Origin: Janthinobacterium sp.
GTDB taxonomy: Bacteria > Pseudomonadota > Gammaproteobacteria > Burkholderiales > Burkholderiaceae_D
Assembly: GCF_009923995.1 (NCBI RefSeq)
Contig: NZ_RFSK01000045.1
Location: forward strand, 1 to 52,298
Direction of reading: 5' to 3'
Length of the DNA stretch: 52,298 nt
The first letter of the stretch is position 1; the number at the start of each line of letters is the position of its first letter. Of the stretch, positions 17,691 through 27,529 are shown one piece after another. The notes beneath the pieces were generated by a model. The model saw nothing but the letters and a program-made list of their open reading frames with translations, did not search any database and was not told the origin of the DNA. The position numbers were made by a program, and so were the translations under genes.

Positions 17691-18191
17691 ATGCATATGC
17701 CCGTCCAGTTCGACACCCTCGATTACGCCAAACGCCTCGCCTCGGCAGGCGTACCCACGCCGCAGGCCGAAGCCCATGCGGCCGCCCTGGGCGACGTGCT
17801 GGGCTCGGCCGTCGTCGTGCACGGCGAACTGGCGGCGCTGGAGCGCAATCTGCTGGGGGAAATCAAGCTGGTGGCACAGCAGCTCGATACTAGGACGCAT
17901 GCCCTGGATCTGAAAATAGATGCACTGGAGCTCAAACTTGACACCCGGATCGATGCGCTGGAGTTGAAGCTCGACACGAAGATCGATGCACTGGAACAGA
18001 AATTCGACACCCGGATTGATCTGCTGGAGCAGAAGTTCGACGCCAGGATCGATACCCTGGACCAGAAATTCGACGCCCGCCTGGAACGCCTGGACTTGCG
18101 CCAGGGTGCCGACATGAAACACGTCTACTGGATGATGAGCACCCTGATCCTGCTGAACCTGGGCATCCTCAGCAGACTGATGCTGCAGTAA
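17691..18191 (+). CDS. Coiled-coil protein with C-terminal membrane anchor (DUF1640-like)
   Basis: A 166-residue protein. The N-terminal block VQFDTLDYAKRLASAGVP plus an alanine-rich helix resembles the DUF1640 family. Residues 65-137 are a chain of 11-residue units on the pattern xDxRIDxLExK, one of them shortened to seven residues. A C-terminal helix (about 146-162, MMSTLILLNLGILSRLML) should anchor it in the inner membrane. The first ATG (17691) has AGGAG five bases upstream and is preferred over the ATG two codons later. Some members of the wider family relate to mitochondrial calcium-uniporter regulators, but no function is known for bacterial ones. It stands alone between two terminators. 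Confidence 0.75.
   Translation: MHMPVQFDTLDYAKRLASAGVPTPQAEAHAAALGDVLGSAVVVHGELAALERNLLGEIKLVAQQLDTRTHALDLKIDALELKLDTRIDALELKLDTKIDALEQKFDTRIDLLEQKFDARIDTLDQKFDARLERLDLRQGADMKHVYWMMSTLILLNLGILSRLMLQ
17883..18101 (+). repeat. 33-base coding repeats encoding an 11-residue coiled-coil unit
   Basis: The stretch encodes residues 65-137 of the coiled-coil protein: six full units (for example LDTRIDALELK, FDTRIDLLEQK, FDARIDTLDQK) and one seven-residue unit. The bases also repeat with a 33-base period, with frequent GATCGAT and CTGGAG/CTGGAA words, so expansion by unit duplication is likely. Confidence 0.8.
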
Positions 18192-18215
18192 GCGCTCACC
18201 AACATGGCCCGCCAT

Positions 18216-18255
18216 AAAAAAAGCCGCTGCGCCCGGGGAAGGACAGCTGCTTTTT
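18216..18255. terminator. Bidirectional terminator between the coiled-coil gene and tatC
   Basis: AAGCCGCTG (18221-18229) pairs with CAGCTGCTT (18244-18252) with one mismatch. A run of A precedes it and a run of T follows, so it can work for both convergent genes. Confidence 0.75.
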
Positions 18256-18275
18256 CCTGCGTGCCGGCTTGCCGG

Positions 18276-19031
18276 CTAGGACGCCTCTTCCGGCGCCTGT
18301 GTCGCCCTGACGAAGACGGGCGCCACCAGCAAGCCCAGTTCGAACAGCAGCCACATGGGGACGGCCAGCGAAAACTGGCTGACCACGTCGGGCGGCGTGA
18401 CGATGGCGGCGATCACGAAGGCGCCGACGATGACATAGGGGCGCACTTCCTTGAGCTTGGCGACGGAAACGAGGCCCATGCGCACGAGGATCACCACCAC
18501 CACGGGCACTTCGAAGGTGGCGCCAAAGGCCAGGCACATCGACATGACGAAATCGAGGTAGTTTTCGATATCGGGCGTGACGGCGATCGAGGAGGGCGCG
18601 AAATTGCTAATGAAGTGAAATACACGGCCAAAGACAAAGAAATAGCAGAAGGCCACGCCAGCCATGAACAGCAGCGACGAGGAGATGACGAGCGGCGCGA
18701 TCAGGCGCTTTTCATGCGTGTACAGGCCGGGCGCGATAAACGCCCACATCTGGTACAGCACCCATGGCAGCGAGACGATAAAGCCCAGCAGCAAAGTCAC
18801 CTTCATGGGGATCAGGAACGGCGACACCACGCCCGTGGCGATCAGCTTCGAGCCGACGGGCAGCGAAGCGAGCATGGGCGCGGCGATGAAATCGTAGATG
18901 TGCGAGGCGCCCGGCCAGTAAAACAGGACGCCGCAGACGATGGCGAAGCCGATCGAAGCCTTGACCAGGCGGTTGCGCAGCTCGACCAGATGCGAGATAA
19001 AGGTTTCTTCCACCGGGGATTTGCTACTCAT
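18276..19031 (-). CDS. tatC: Sec-independent protein translocase TatC
   Basis: A 251-residue inner-membrane protein, the receptor for twin-arginine signal peptides. Six membrane helices are seen. Family marks include HLVELRNRLVKAS near the N-terminus (cytoplasmic region that contacts the signal peptide), FIAPGLYTHEKR, VMSMCLAFGATFEVPVV and AAIVTPPDVVSQ. The length is normal. It overlaps tatB by four bases and is the last gene of the long minus-strand block, ended by the hairpin at 18216-18255. Confidence 0.97.
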   Translation of the reverse strand: MSSKSPVEETFISHLVELRNRLVKASIGFAIVCGVLFYWPGASHIYDFIAAPMLASLPVGSKLIATGVVSPFLIPMKVTLLLGFIVSLPWVLYQMWAFIAPGLYTHEKRLIAPLVISSSLLFMAGVAFCYFFVFGRVFHFISNFAPSSIAVTPDIENYLDFVMSMCLAFGATFEVPVVVVILVRMGLVSVAKLKEVRPYVIVGAFVIAAIVTPPDVVSQFSLAVPMWLLFELGLLVAPVFVRATQAPEEAS

Positions 19032-19564
19032 GAGTAAAAGGAGGAGGAACTGGCACGCGGACGGAAGCGCGCCACGCGGGCCGCCGCCGACTGCACGTGC
19101 AGCTTGCCGCCGTGGCGCTGCTTGTACCAGCCGGGGATGGCGGAATTGCGCACCAGCTTCTTGCGGCGGAATTCGCGTGCCTTGCGGGCCAGGTCATCGT
19201 TGGTGGCGCGCAGCATGGCTTCATGGGCGTCGTGTTGCCCATCGTCATATGTACTTGCATCGCCGCGCCAGGCGCTTTCCACCTCGGCCAGATTGCCGGA
19301 AATCGAGTTTTCCACGCCATGCATGGATTTCTCCACGCTTTGCTTGACGGAATGGGCCGCATCCTGCACTTCCTTCTGCAGGTTTTTCAGCTCTTCCAGC
19401 TCGATTTCGCGCGTGACTTCGGATTTCACCTGGTTCAGGTAGCGTTGCGCGCGGCCATACAGGGTGCCGGCCATGCGCGCCACTCTCGGCAGCTTTTCAG
19501 GACCGATGACTATCAGTGCGACCACGCCGATGATGGCGATTTTAGAGAGACCGAGATCGATCAT
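19028..19564 (-). CDS. tatB: Sec-independent protein translocase TatB
   Basis: A 178-residue protein. The N-terminal helix MIDLGLSKIAIIGVVALIVI is followed by GPEKLPRVAR, the hallmark of TatB, then an amphipathic helix and a long charged cytoplasmic tail. TatB and TatC together form the substrate receptor of the Tat pore. Overlap with tatC (ATGA) and the tatA gene 48 bases upstream mark a tatABC operon. Confidence 0.95.
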   Translation of the reverse strand: MIDLGLSKIAIIGVVALIVIGPEKLPRVARMAGTLYGRAQRYLNQVKSEVTREIELEELKNLQKEVQDAAHSVKQSVEKSMHGVENSISGNLAEVESAWRGDASTYDDGQHDAHEAMLRATNDDLARKAREFRRKKLVRNSAIPGWYKQRHGGKLHVQSAAARVARFRPRASSSSFYS

Positions 19565-19612
19565 AAGCGGACAAGGGCTGTTACCGGACGAGGCAAGCGC
19601 CCCGCCACGCTA

Positions 19613-19849
19613 TCAGAACTTGTTTTTCTCTTTCGTCTCGACGTCGATGGTGCTTTTGTCGGCCACTTGCGATGGCGCAGCAGGAGGGGTATTGGCTGCC
19701 GGGGCATCCTCGTCGCCCTTGACGCCATCCTTGAAGCCTTTGACGGCCTTGCCGATATCACCGCCGATATTGCCCAGTTTCTTGGTGCCGAAGACCAGCA
19801 TCACAATGACCAGAACGATCAGCCAGTGCCAAATACTCAATGAACCCAT
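19613..19849 (-). CDS. tatA: Sec-independent protein translocase TatA
   Basis: A 78-residue protein with the TatA layout: one helix ([16 protein letters not shown]), a hinge FGTKKL, an amphipathic helix [20 protein letters not shown], and a flexible acidic tail. TatA polymerises to form the passage through the inner membrane. The ATG at 19849 is preceded by AGGAGA and gives the standard N-terminus; an in-frame start 14 codons upstream is rejected. Confidence 0.96.
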   Translation of the reverse strand: MGSLSIWHWLIVLVIVMLVFGTKKLGNIGGDIGKAVKGFKDGVKGDEDAPAANTPPAAPSQVADKSTIDVETKEKNKF

Positions 19850-19929
19850 CACATTCTCCTTGCGGGCCGGTGCCCGAATAGCGTCAACCAATGCGGGTAG
19901 TATACACGCGAACCCCGCACACGGCGAAA

Positions 19930-20301
19930 TCAGTGCTGACCGCGCCAGGGACGGGGACCGCCGTACACGTGCAGGTGCAGGTGATACACCTCTTGCCCTC
20001 CGTTCGGGCCGCTGTTGATCATGGTCTTGAAACCGCCCGACGGCACGCCGTCGGCGTCATAGCTGACGGCGCAGCCGAACTCGGCGGCGAGCTTCGGCGC
20101 CAGGCGCAGCAGCTTGCCCAGCACCTCCGTATGGCTGTCGTCGCAGTCGGACAGGCTGGCCACGTGGCGCTTCGGGATCAGCAGCAGGTGCACGGGTGCG
20201 GCCGGGTTGATGTCCTTGAAGGCCAGCAAGTCCTCGTCCTCGTAGACGATAGTCGAAGGAATTTTCTTAGCAGCAATCTTGCAAAAAATACAGTTATCCA
20301 C
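19930..20301 (-). CDS. hinT: HIT-family nucleotide hydrolase HinT
   Basis: A 123-residue protein. [20 protein letters not shown] begins the histidine-triad fold and [10 protein letters not shown] is the triad itself. HinT proteins hydrolyse nucleoside phosphoramidates such as AMP-lysine. The gene lies between hisE (15 bases away) and tatA (80 bases away), its usual place in Burkholderiales, so co-transcription with the histidine genes is likely though not functionally explained. Confidence 0.95.
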   Translation of the reverse strand: MDNCIFCKIAAKKIPSTIVYEDEDLLAFKDINPAAPVHLLLIPKRHVASLSDCDDSHTEVLGKLLRLAPKLAAEFGCAVSYDADGVPSGGFKTMINSGPNGGQEVYHLHLHVYGGPRPWRGQH

Positions 20302-20316
20302 GTACGCTCCAGTCAG

Positions 20317-20688
20317 TCAGTGTTTGTCCGCTTCGCCCGCATCACGCAATTCATCCTTGCGCGCCGCCTTTTCTTCCAGTCCGGACAGGCCTTCGCGGCG
20401 CGCCAGCTCGTCGAGCACCTGCTGCGGCGTCAGGTCGAACTGCGCCAGCATCACGAGGGAATGGAACCACAGGTCGGCGCACTCGTACAGCACTTTGGAC
20501 GGGTCGTTGTCGCGCCGCGCATCCTTGGCCGCCATCACGGTTTCCGTCGCCTCTTCGCCGATTTTTTTCAAGATGGCATCGTCACCCTTGGCAAACAGGC
20601 GCGCCACGTAGGAAGTGGCCGGATCGCCGCCATTGGCCAGCTTGCGCGATTCGATCACGGCGGCCAGGCGCTTTAAAGTTTCACTCAT
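20317..20688 (-). CDS. hisE: Phosphoribosyl-ATP pyrophosphatase
   Basis: A 123-residue enzyme of histidine synthesis that removes pyrophosphate from phosphoribosyl-ATP (second step). The MazG-like helical core is shown by [16 protein letters not shown], with the acidic metal ligands, and by [16 protein letters not shown]. It is a stand-alone HisE rather than a HisIE fusion. It overlaps hisI by four bases. Confidence 0.96.
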   Translation of the reverse strand: MSETLKRLAAVIESRKLANGGDPATSYVARLFAKGDDAILKKIGEEATETVMAAKDARRDNDPSKVLYECADLWFHSLVMLAQFDLTPQQVLDELARREGLSGLEEKAARKDELRDAGEADKH

Positions 20689-21119
20689 TTCTTGGTTTCC
20701 GCGTAAATCGTGTCAGGATCTTTCAGCACGGGGTCGGTGACTTGCCATTCGCCCGTTTTCTCGTCGCCTTCGAACTTCTGGAAGAAGCACGAGTGGCGGC
20801 CCGTATGGCAGGCGATGCCGCCGGCCTGCTCGATTTTCAGCAAGACCACGTCTTCGTCGCAATCGAGGCGGATTTCCAGCACCTTTTGCGTGTGGCCGGA
20901 CTCTTCGCCCTTGTGCCACAGTTTCTTGCGCGAACGGCTCCAGTACACGGCTTCGCCCAGCTCCACCGTGCGCGCCAGGGCGTCGCGGTTCATCCAGGCA
21001 AACATCAGCACGTCATTGCTGCCCGCTTCCTGCGCGATCACGGGCACGAGGCCGTGTTCGTCCCACTTGACCTTTTTCAGCCACTTGGCATTGCTCGCTA
21101 CGATAGTTCCGTTTTGCAT
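20685..21119 (-). CDS. hisI: Phosphoribosyl-AMP cyclohydrolase
   Basis: A 144-residue enzyme that opens the purine ring of phosphoribosyl-AMP (third step of histidine synthesis). Diagnostic stretches are [43 protein letters not shown] and [11 protein letters not shown]; the cysteines and aspartates are the zinc and magnesium ligands. It starts 27 bases after hisF and ends overlapping hisE. Confidence 0.97.
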   Translation of the reverse strand: MQNGTIVASNAKWLKKVKWDEHGLVPVIAQEAGSNDVLMFAWMNRDALARTVELGEAVYWSRSRKKLWHKGEESGHTQKVLEIRLDCDEDVVLLKIEQAGGIACHTGRHSCFFQKFEGDEKTGEWQVTDPVLKDPDTIYAETKK

Positions 21120-21146
21120 AGTGTTCTACCTGCTTCCATCCTTTGT

Positions 21147-21908
21147 TTACGCCAGGCGCATGGGTATGCCCTGCTGCGCCATGAACCGCTTGGCTTCCTG
21201 CACCGTGTGCTGGCCATAGTGGAAGATGCTGGCGGCCAGCACGGCATCCGCGCGGCCCACCTTGATGCCATCGACCAGGTCCTGCAAGCCGCCCACGCCG
21301 CCCGAGGCGATGACGGGAATGCTGACGGCATCGGACACGCCCCGCGTCAGGCCCAGGTCGAAGCCCACCTTGGTGCCGTCGCGGTCCATGCTGGTCAGCA
21401 AAATTTCACCGGCCCCCAGGCTTTCCATTTTACGCGCCCATTCGAAGGCGTCCAGGCCCGTGGCATTGCGCCCGCCGTGGGTAAATACTTCCCACTTGCC
21501 GGGCGACACCTGCTTGGCGTCGATGGCCACGACGATGCATTGCGAACCGTGCTTTTGCGATGCCTCAAACACCAGCTGCGGGTTCGTCACGGCCGAGGTG
21601 TTGATGCTGACCTTGTCGGCGCCCGCGTTGAGCAGGCGGCGCACGTCTTCCACGACGCGCACGCCGCCGCCCACCGTCAGCGGGATGAACACTTGCGACG
21701 CCACCGCTTCGATGATGTCGAAGATCAAACCGCGGTTGTCGCTCGAGGCGGTAATATCGAGGAAAGTGATTTCATCGGCGCCCTGCTCGTCATAACGGCG
21801 GGCGATTTCCACGGGATCGCCCGCGTCGCGCAGTTCCGTGAAGTTGACGCCTTTGACGACGCGGCCATTCGTCACGTCGAGGCAGGGGATGATACGTTTT
21901 GCAAGCAT
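21147..21908 (-). CDS. hisF: Imidazole glycerol phosphate synthase, cyclase subunit
   Basis: A 253-residue TIM barrel that, with HisH, makes imidazole glycerol phosphate and AICAR. It starts [20 protein letters not shown] with the catalytic Asp11. Other marks are [29 protein letters not shown] and [16 protein letters not shown]. The ATG at 21908 gives the standard N-terminus; the open frame extends 11 codons upstream without merit. In this operon hisF follows hisA. Confidence 0.97.
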   Translation of the reverse strand: MLAKRIIPCLDVTNGRVVKGVNFTELRDAGDPVEIARRYDEQGADEITFLDITASSDNRGLIFDIIEAVASQVFIPLTVGGGVRVVEDVRRLLNAGADKVSINTSAVTNPQLVFEASQKHGSQCIVVAIDAKQVSPGKWEVFTHGGRNATGLDAFEWARKMESLGAGEILLTSMDRDGTKVGFDLGLTRGVSDAVSIPVIASGGVGGLQDLVDGIKVGRADAVLAASIFHYGQHTVQEAKRFMAQQGIPMRLA

Positions 21909-21968
21909 GATGGTATCCAGATTGTCGCCAGGCCCGGGCATGCACGCGCACGCCCCGGCCAGGCTGGC

Positions 21969-22742
21969 TTAAACGGCGGCGTCGGTCAGTTCGTCGGCGC
22001 GTTCCTGCGCCTGCGCCAGGTCGATCGTGCCTTCATAGATGGAACGGCCGCAGATCACGCCTTCGATGCCTTCGGCCTGGACGGCGCACAGCGCTTCCAC
22101 GTCGCCGATGTTGTGCAGGCCGCCCGAGGCGATGACGGGAATCTTGACGGCTTGCGCCAGCTTGACGGTGGCTTCGATGTTGATGCCGCCCATCATGCCG
22201 TCGCGGCCGATGTCCGTGTAGATGATCGATTCGACGCCGTAGGCCTCGAATTTCTTCGCCAGGTCGATCACTTCGTGGCCGGACATCTTGCTCCAGCCAT
22301 CCGTTGCCACCTTGCCATCCTTGGCGTCGAGGCCGACGATGATGTGGCCGGGGAAGGCGCTGCACGCGTCATGCAGGAAGCCGGGGCTTTTCACGGCCGC
22401 CGTGCCGATGATGACGTAGCTGATGCCCGCGTCCAGGTAGCGCTCGATGGTGTCGAGGTCGCGGATGCCGCCGCCCAGCTGCACGGGGATTTCCTCGATG
22501 TCGTTTTCCACGGCAAAGTCCTGCACCGCTTGCAGGATGGCTTTCACGGCGCCTTCGTTCTTCGGCTTGCCGGCAAAGGCACCGTTCAGGTCGACCAGGT
22601 GCAGCCGGCGCGCGCCCTGCATCAGCCAATGGCGGGCCATCTCGGCCGGGTCTTCGGAAAATACGGTGGCAAGTTCCATATCGCCTTGTTTCAGGCGTAC
22701 GCAGTGACCGTCTTTCAGGTCGATGGCGGGAATGAGCAGCAT
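21969..22742 (-). CDS. hisA: ProFAR isomerase
   Basis: A 257-residue TIM barrel that isomerises the ProFAR intermediate in histidine synthesis. It begins [20 protein letters not shown] (catalytic Asp8) and has [50 protein letters not shown] and [12 protein letters not shown]. The length is usual, perhaps ten residues longer than many. It sits between hisH (54 bases) and hisF. Confidence 0.97.
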   Translation of the reverse strand: MLLIPAIDLKDGHCVRLKQGDMELATVFSEDPAEMARHWLMQGARRLHLVDLNGAFAGKPKNEGAVKAILQAVQDFAVENDIEEIPVQLGGGIRDLDTIERYLDAGISYVIIGTAAVKSPGFLHDACSAFPGHIIVGLDAKDGKVATDGWSKMSGHEVIDLAKKFEAYGVESIIYTDIGRDGMMGGINIEATVKLAQAVKIPVIASGGLHNIGDVEALCAVQAEGIEGVICGRSIYEGTIDLAQAQERADELTDAAV

Positions 22743-22796
22743 GGTCAGTGTGGTTTAGAGTGAGTGAGAGGCGGAAAAAAAGCCGGAGAGCTAACG

Positions 22797-23435
22797 TTAA
22801 GGTTGCCAGTGAACGAAGTTCTTGTACAGCTGCAAGCCAGCGGCAGCACTTTTTTCAGGGTGAAACTGTGTCGCGAAAATATTATCACGGGCGACGGCGC
22901 AGGCGAATGGCGCGCCATAGATAGTCTCGCCGACCGTGTGCGCGGCCACTTGAGGTTGAGCAAAATAGCTGTGCACAAAGTAAAAATACGCCTGGTCGGC
23001 AATGCCGTCCCACATCACATGGGACGCCGTTTGCCGCACTTGGTTCCAGCCCATCTGCGGCACCTTGAAGCGCGAGCCATCGTCCTGCACCTGACCGTCG
23101 AGCTGGAAGCGCACGACCTTGCCTGGCAGCAAGCCCAAGCCGGCCGCGTCGCCTTCCTCGCTGCTGTCGAACAGCATCTGCTCGCCGATGCACACGCCCA
23201 GCACGGGCTTGCTGTCGGCGGCGCGCAGCAAGGCTTCCAGCACGCCCGATTCGCGCAGGCTGCGCATGCAGTCGGGCATGGCGCCCTGGCCCGGCAGGAC
23301 GATGCGGTCGGCGCTGTCGATGTCGGCCGGCGCGCCGGAAATGCGCACATCCGCTTCCGGCGCCACGGCGCGCAAGGCCTGCGCCACCGAGCGCAGGTTG
23401 CCCATGCCGTAATCCACCACCACAATTTTATTCAT
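22797..23435 (-). CDS. hisH: Imidazole glycerol phosphate synthase, glutaminase subunit
   Basis: A 212-residue class I glutamine amidotransferase that feeds ammonia to HisF. It begins [18 protein letters not shown]; the nucleophile is Cys82 in [10 protein letters not shown], and the His-Glu pair lies in TQFHPEKS near the C-terminus. The triad is complete. It is 35 bases downstream of hisB. Confidence 0.97.
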   Translation of the reverse strand: MNKIVVVDYGMGNLRSVAQALRAVAPEADVRISGAPADIDSADRIVLPGQGAMPDCMRSLRESGVLEALLRAADSKPVLGVCIGEQMLFDSSEEGDAAGLGLLPGKVVRFQLDGQVQDDGSRFKVPQMGWNQVRQTASHVMWDGIADQAYFYFVHSYFAQPQVAAHTVGETIYGAPFACAVARDNIFATQFHPEKSAAAGLQLYKNFVHWQP

Positions 23436-23470
23436 GTTTAATCTCGGAATCTACAGGGGATGGCGGGCGC

Positions 23471-24061
23471 TTACAGGCTGCCCTTGGTCGACGGAATGAT
23501 GCCGGCCGCGCGCTCGTCGAGCTCGGCAGCCATGCGCAGCGCGCGGCCAAAGGCCTTGAACACGGTTTCGCACTGGTGGTGGGCATTCGTGCCGCGCAAG
23601 TTGTCGATATGCAATGTCACGCCCGCATGGTTGACAAAGCCGCGGAAAAATTCCAGGGTCAGGTCGACGTCGAAGCCGGCGATCATGGCGCGCGTAAACG
23701 GGATGTGGTATTCGATGCCCGGGCGGCCCGAGAAATCGAGCACCACGCGCGACAGCGCCTCGTCCAGCGGCACATAGGCGTGGCCGTAGCGGCGGATGCC
23801 CTTCTTGTCGCCGATGGCCTTGGCCACGGCCATGCCCAGGGTGATGCCCACGTCTTCCACCGTATGGTGGTTGTCGATATGCACGTCGCCCGTCGCCTCG
23901 ATATCGAGGTCGATCAGGCCGTGGCGGGCGATCTGGTCCAGCATATGGTCGAGGAAGGGTACGCCCGTGTTCAGCTTTTGCTGGCCGGTGCCGTCCAGGT
24001 TGAGGGCGACGCGAACTTGCGTCTCATTGGTGTTGCGCGTGATTTCTGCGGTGCGGGTCAT
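23471..24061 (-). CDS. hisB: Imidazoleglycerol-phosphate dehydratase
   Basis: A 196-residue monofunctional dehydratase (no HisN-type phosphatase domain). It shows [34 protein letters not shown] metal-binding histidines ([10 protein letters not shown]), and [19 protein letters not shown] near the C-terminus. The ATG at 24061 follows GGGAGG-like bases (CCTCCC on the plus strand) and gives the normal length; a start 37 codons upstream lies inside hisC and is rejected. Confidence 0.96.
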   Translation of the reverse strand: MTRTAEITRNTNETQVRVALNLDGTGQQKLNTGVPFLDHMLDQIARHGLIDLDIEATGDVHIDNHHTVEDVGITLGMAVAKAIGDKKGIRRYGHAYVPLDEALSRVVLDFSGRPGIEYHIPFTRAMIAGFDVDLTLEFFRGFVNHAGVTLHIDNLRGTNAHHQCETVFKAFGRALRMAAELDERAAGIIPSTKGSL

Positions 24062-24080
24062 GGGAGGCTCTGGCGGTAGG

Positions 24081-25175
24081 CTAAACGAGGGATGCCTTGA
24101 AGGCATCGTAAAAAAGGGAATTCTCTTCCGGGGTGCTGACGCTGATGCGCAGGCAATTGACCAGCGCAGCATGCATTTTACTCATATTTTTAATTAACAC
24201 CCTGCGGGCAAGCAGTTTGGCGCAAACATCGTCGGAATCGGCCACACGAATCAGAAGAAAATTTGCCTTCGAGGGAAACACGGTCACGCCCGGCAGTTCC
24301 GCCAGGCGCAATGCCATGTCGTCGCGCGCGCTGTTGAGCAAGTCCGCCTGGGCATTGAGCACGTCGAGGTGTTCGAGGGCGAATTCGGCGGCCGCCTGCG
24401 TCAGCACATTCACATTGTAGGGCGGACGCACCTTCTCGAACTGCGCCAGCAGGGCCGGCGCGGCCGACATGTAGCCCAGGCGAATGCCGGCCAGGCCCAG
24501 TTTCGACACGGTGCGCATCACCACCAGGTTCTCGAACTCGGGCAGGCGGCCCATGAAGCTGTGCTGCGCGAACGGTTCATACGCTTCGTCGACGACGGCG
24601 ATGCCCGTGTCGCCCAGGGCCGCAAGGATGCGTTCGATGTCGGCGCCGGCAAACAGGTTGCCCGTCGGGTTGTTCGGATAGGCGAGGAAGACCAGCGCCG
24701 GGCGGTGCTGTTCGATGGCCGCCAGCATGGCCGGCATGTCCAGGCTGAAGTCCGGGTTCAACGGCACGCCGACGAAATCCATGCCGGCGAACTGCGCCGA
24801 GCGGGCATACATGACGAAGGCCGGCACGGGCGCCAGCAGCACGGCGCGCTTGCCCGGCTCCTGGGTGGCGCAGGCCATGGCCAGGATGGAGATCAGTTCG
24901 TCGGAGCCGTTGCCCAGCATGACGTCATAGCCGGCGGGCACGCCCAGCCGGGCGCAGATGGCCTGTTGCAGGCTGGCGTAGGACGGCGGGTAGCGGTTCA
25001 GCGCCACGCCGGCCAGGCGCGCGCCCAGCTCCTCGCGCAGGTGCTGCGGCAGCGGATACGGGTTTTCCATCGCATCGAGCTTGACGTAGCCGCTGGCGTC
25101 GGCCACCTGGTAGCTCTTGACGGCCTGCACGTCGGGCCGCACGGTGTTGCTGATTAACTGATCGAGGAAAGACAT
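24081..25175 (-). CDS. hisC: Histidinol-phosphate aminotransferase
   Basis: A 364-residue PLP enzyme of fold type I. It converts imidazole acetol phosphate to histidinol phosphate. Key stretches are [46 protein letters not shown] and [16 protein letters not shown], in which the Lys binds PLP. It is followed by hisB 19 bases downstream. Upstream, a DNA methyltransferase gene sits 33 bases away where hisD would usually be the direct neighbour. Confidence 0.96.
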   Translation of the reverse strand: MSFLDQLISNTVRPDVQAVKSYQVADASGYVKLDAMENPYPLPQHLREELGARLAGVALNRYPPSYASLQQAICARLGVPAGYDVMLGNGSDELISILAMACATQEPGKRAVLLAPVPAFVMYARSAQFAGMDFVGVPLNPDFSLDMPAMLAAIEQHRPALVFLAYPNNPTGNLFAGADIERILAALGDTGIAVVDEAYEPFAQHSFMGRLPEFENLVVMRTVSKLGLAGIRLGYMSAAPALLAQFEKVRPPYNVNVLTQAAAEFALEHLDVLNAQADLLNSARDDMALRLAELPGVTVFPSKANFLLIRVADSDDVCAKLLARRVLIKNMSKMHAALVNCLRISVSTPEENSLFYDAFKASLV

Positions 25176-25208
25176 GCTGCAAACACTCCTGATGGAATTA
25201 AATGGAGA

Positions 25209-26183
25209 CTAAACGACGACATCTTCCGGCACGGCGGCGCTGGGCGCCTTGCGGGCCGGCGCTTTTTTCACGGCGGGCGGCTTTTTCGCCGCGGCCGGTT
25301 TCTTGCCGGCCGCCTTGGCGGCCTTCGGCGCGGTGCTGGTCGCTGCGGCGCGGCCCTTGGCCGGCGCCTTCTTCTTTTCCACCTTCGGCGCGGCCGGTTC
25401 GGCCAGCTCCTGGGCGAGCGCCGTCAATCGCTGTTCGATGATGGCGCAGTAATCGGGATTCAGTTCAAAGCCGACGAAATCGCGCCCGCAGCGCTTCGCC
25501 GCCAGCGCCGTCGTGCCGCTGCCCATGAACAGGTCGAGCACCACGCCGCCGGGCGGGCACGAGGCCTTGACCATGCGCTCGATGATTTCCAGCGGCTTTT
25601 GCGTCGGGTGGTCGGCCCGTTCCGGGTGTTCCTTGTGCAGGCGCGACACGCTCCACAGGTCCTTCGGGTTGTAGCCCACTTCCAGCCATTTGGCGCCGAT
25701 GAAGATCGAACGCGAACGGGCTTTCTTGGTGGCCGCGTCGTAGGCGATGCGCACGGCGTCAAGGTCGAAGTAGTAATCCTTGCGCTTGACGAAGAAGCCG
25801 ATGGTGTCGTGCACCGATGAAAAGCTGCGCACGCTGCCGCCCATGGACGGCACGCGGCGGTCCCAGATGATTTCATTCATCATCGCCATGCGCTGCTTGA
25901 GCATGACGAAGATCTCCGGCGAATAGCGCCAGGTGAGGAAGATATACAGGCTGCCGTTGGCTTTCAGCTTGGGCAGCGCCGCATCGATCCACTGTTCCGT
26001 CCAGCGCAGGTAGTCGGCCACGGACTGCTGGTCCGACGCATTGCCGTAATCCTTGCCCAGGTTGTACGGCGGGTCCGTCAGGATCAGGTCCACCGAGCCA
26101 TCGGGAATGCGCGCCAGTCCCGCCAGCGCGTCTTCGCAATACACCCGGTTGACCCAGTCCGGCAGGTCCGCCATCGTCGTCAT
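25209..26183 (-). CDS. DNA methyltransferase (amino type) with a lysine/alanine-rich tail, inside the his operon
   Basis: A 324-residue N6-adenine/N4-cytosine methyltransferase. The catalytic motif DPPY is at 37-40 ([16 protein letters not shown]) and the SAM-binding FMGSGTT at 219-225; catalytic motif before SAM motif is the beta-class order shared with CcrM-like enzymes. A TQKPLE stretch just before the SAM region is also typical. Residues about 262-324 are a histone-H1-like tail rich in Lys, Ala and Pro ([17 protein letters not shown]). The start overlaps the hisD stop as ATGA, so the two are translationally coupled. No restriction endonuclease gene is near, so it looks like an orphan enzyme. 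The recognition site cannot be read from sequence. Confidence 0.92.
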   Translation of the reverse strand: MTTMADLPDWVNRVYCEDALAGLARIPDGSVDLILTDPPYNLGKDYGNASDQQSVADYLRWTEQWIDAALPKLKANGSLYIFLTWRYSPEIFVMLKQRMAMMNEIIWDRRVPSMGGSVRSFSSVHDTIGFFVKRKDYYFDLDAVRIAYDAATKKARSRSIFIGAKWLEVGYNPKDLWSVSRLHKEHPERADHPTQKPLEIIERMVKASCPPGGVVLDLFMGSGTTALAAKRCGRDFVGFELNPDYCAIIEQRLTALAQELAEPAAPKVEKKKAPAKGRAAATSTAPKAAKAAGKKPAAAKKPPAVKKAPARKAPSAAVPEDVVV

Positions 26184-27505
26184 GGCTGCGGCTTCAGGCG
26201 CAGTTCGGCGCTGCGCGCGTGCGCCTGCAAGCCTTCGCCGTACGCCAGGGTGGCGGCGACACGGCCCAGCGTCTGCGCGCCCGCTTCGCTCACGTGGATG
26301 ATGGACGAGCGCTTCTGGAAGTCGTACACGCCCAGCGGCGACGAGAAACGCGCCGTGCGCGACGTCGGCAGCACGTGATTGGGACCGCAGCAGTAGTCGC
26401 CCAGCGATTCGGACGAGAAGCGGCCCAGGAACATGGCGCCCGCGTGGCGGATCTGCTCGGCCCACTGCTGCGGGTTGTCCGCCGAGATTTCCAGGTGCTC
26501 GGCCGCGATGGCATTGGCGATGTCGCACGCCTCGGCCATGTCGCGCACCTTGATCAGCGCGCCCCTGTCCTGCAGCGAGGTGCTGATGGTGGCCTGGCGC
26601 GGCATCGTCTGCAGCAGCTTGGCGATGCTCTCTTCCACCCGCGCGATGTAGCCGGCGTCAGGGCACAGCAGGATGGCTTGCGCCAGCTCGTCGTGCTCGG
26701 CCTGGGAAAACAGGTCCATGGCGACCCAGTCCGGGTCCGTCGTGCCGTCGCACAGCACGAGGATTTCCGACGGTCCCGCGATCATGTCGATGCCGACGAT
26801 GCCGAACACGCGGCGCTTGGCGGCGGCGACAAAGGCGTTGCCGGGTCCGACGATCTTGTCGACGGCGCCTATCGTCTGCGTGCCGTAGGCCAGCGCGCCG
26901 ACGGCTTGCGCGCCGCCGATGGTGATCACGCGCGTCACGCCGGCGATGGCGGCGGCGGCCAGCACCATCTGGTTTTTCACGCCGTCGGGCGTCGGCACGA
27001 CCATGATGATTTCGCCCACGCCCGCCACATGCGCGGGAATGGCGTTCATCAGTACGGACGACGGATAGGCCGCCTTGCCGCCCGGGACGTAGATGCCGAC
27101 CCGGTCCAGCGGCGTGATCTTCTGGCCCAGCACCGTGCCATCGGGCTCGGTGTAGGTGAAGCCGCGCAATTCCTCGCGCTGGCGTTCGTGGAAGGCGCGG
27201 ATGCGCTGGGCGGCAATCTGCAGCGCCTCGCGCTGGGCCGACGGCAGGCCGTTCAGCGCCGCCTGCAGTTCGGCTTGCGAAATGTCAAACGCCGCCATTT
27301 CCGCCGCGCCGCCATGCGGGATGCGGTCGAAGCGGTTGGTGTATTCCAGCACGGCGGCGTCGCCGCGCGTTTTCACATCGGCCAGGATTTTTGCGACCGA
27401 CGTTTCAATCGCTTCATCGGTGCCCGCCTCGAACGCCAGCAGCGTGTCGAGCGATTGTTGGAAACCTTCCTGGCTTGAATCGAGCTTGCGTATCTGTATC
27501 GGCAT
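26180..27505 (-). CDS. hisD: Histidinol dehydrogenase
   Basis: A 441-residue zinc enzyme that oxidises histidinol to histidine with two NAD+ (last two steps). Marks are [74 protein letters not shown] (zinc ligands) and [18 protein letters not shown]. It is 24 bases after hisG and its last bases form the start of the methyltransferase gene. Confidence 0.97.
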   Translation of the reverse strand: MPIQIRKLDSSQEGFQQSLDTLLAFEAGTDEAIETSVAKILADVKTRGDAAVLEYTNRFDRIPHGGAAEMAAFDISQAELQAALNGLPSAQREALQIAAQRIRAFHERQREELRGFTYTEPDGTVLGQKITPLDRVGIYVPGGKAAYPSSVLMNAIPAHVAGVGEIIMVVPTPDGVKNQMVLAAAAIAGVTRVITIGGAQAVGALAYGTQTIGAVDKIVGPGNAFVAAAKRRVFGIVGIDMIAGPSEILVLCDGTTDPDWVAMDLFSQAEHDELAQAILLCPDAGYIARVEESIAKLLQTMPRQATISTSLQDRGALIKVRDMAEACDIANAIAAEHLEISADNPQQWAEQIRHAGAMFLGRFSSESLGDYCCGPNHVLPTSRTARFSSPLGVYDFQKRSSIIHVSEAGAQTLGRVAATLAYGEGLQAHARSAELRLKPQP

Positions 27506-27529
27506 AATCGGCTTTCTGCTACTGAATGT

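Noticed and set aside
17883..18101. Regular repeats considered as a CRISPR array
   Set aside because: The repeats are in frame inside a gene, diverged, and have no unique spacers; they encode a coiled coil.
25209..26183. Methyltransferase considered as half of a restriction-modification system
   Set aside because: Its neighbours are hisD and hisC and no endonuclease-like gene is near.
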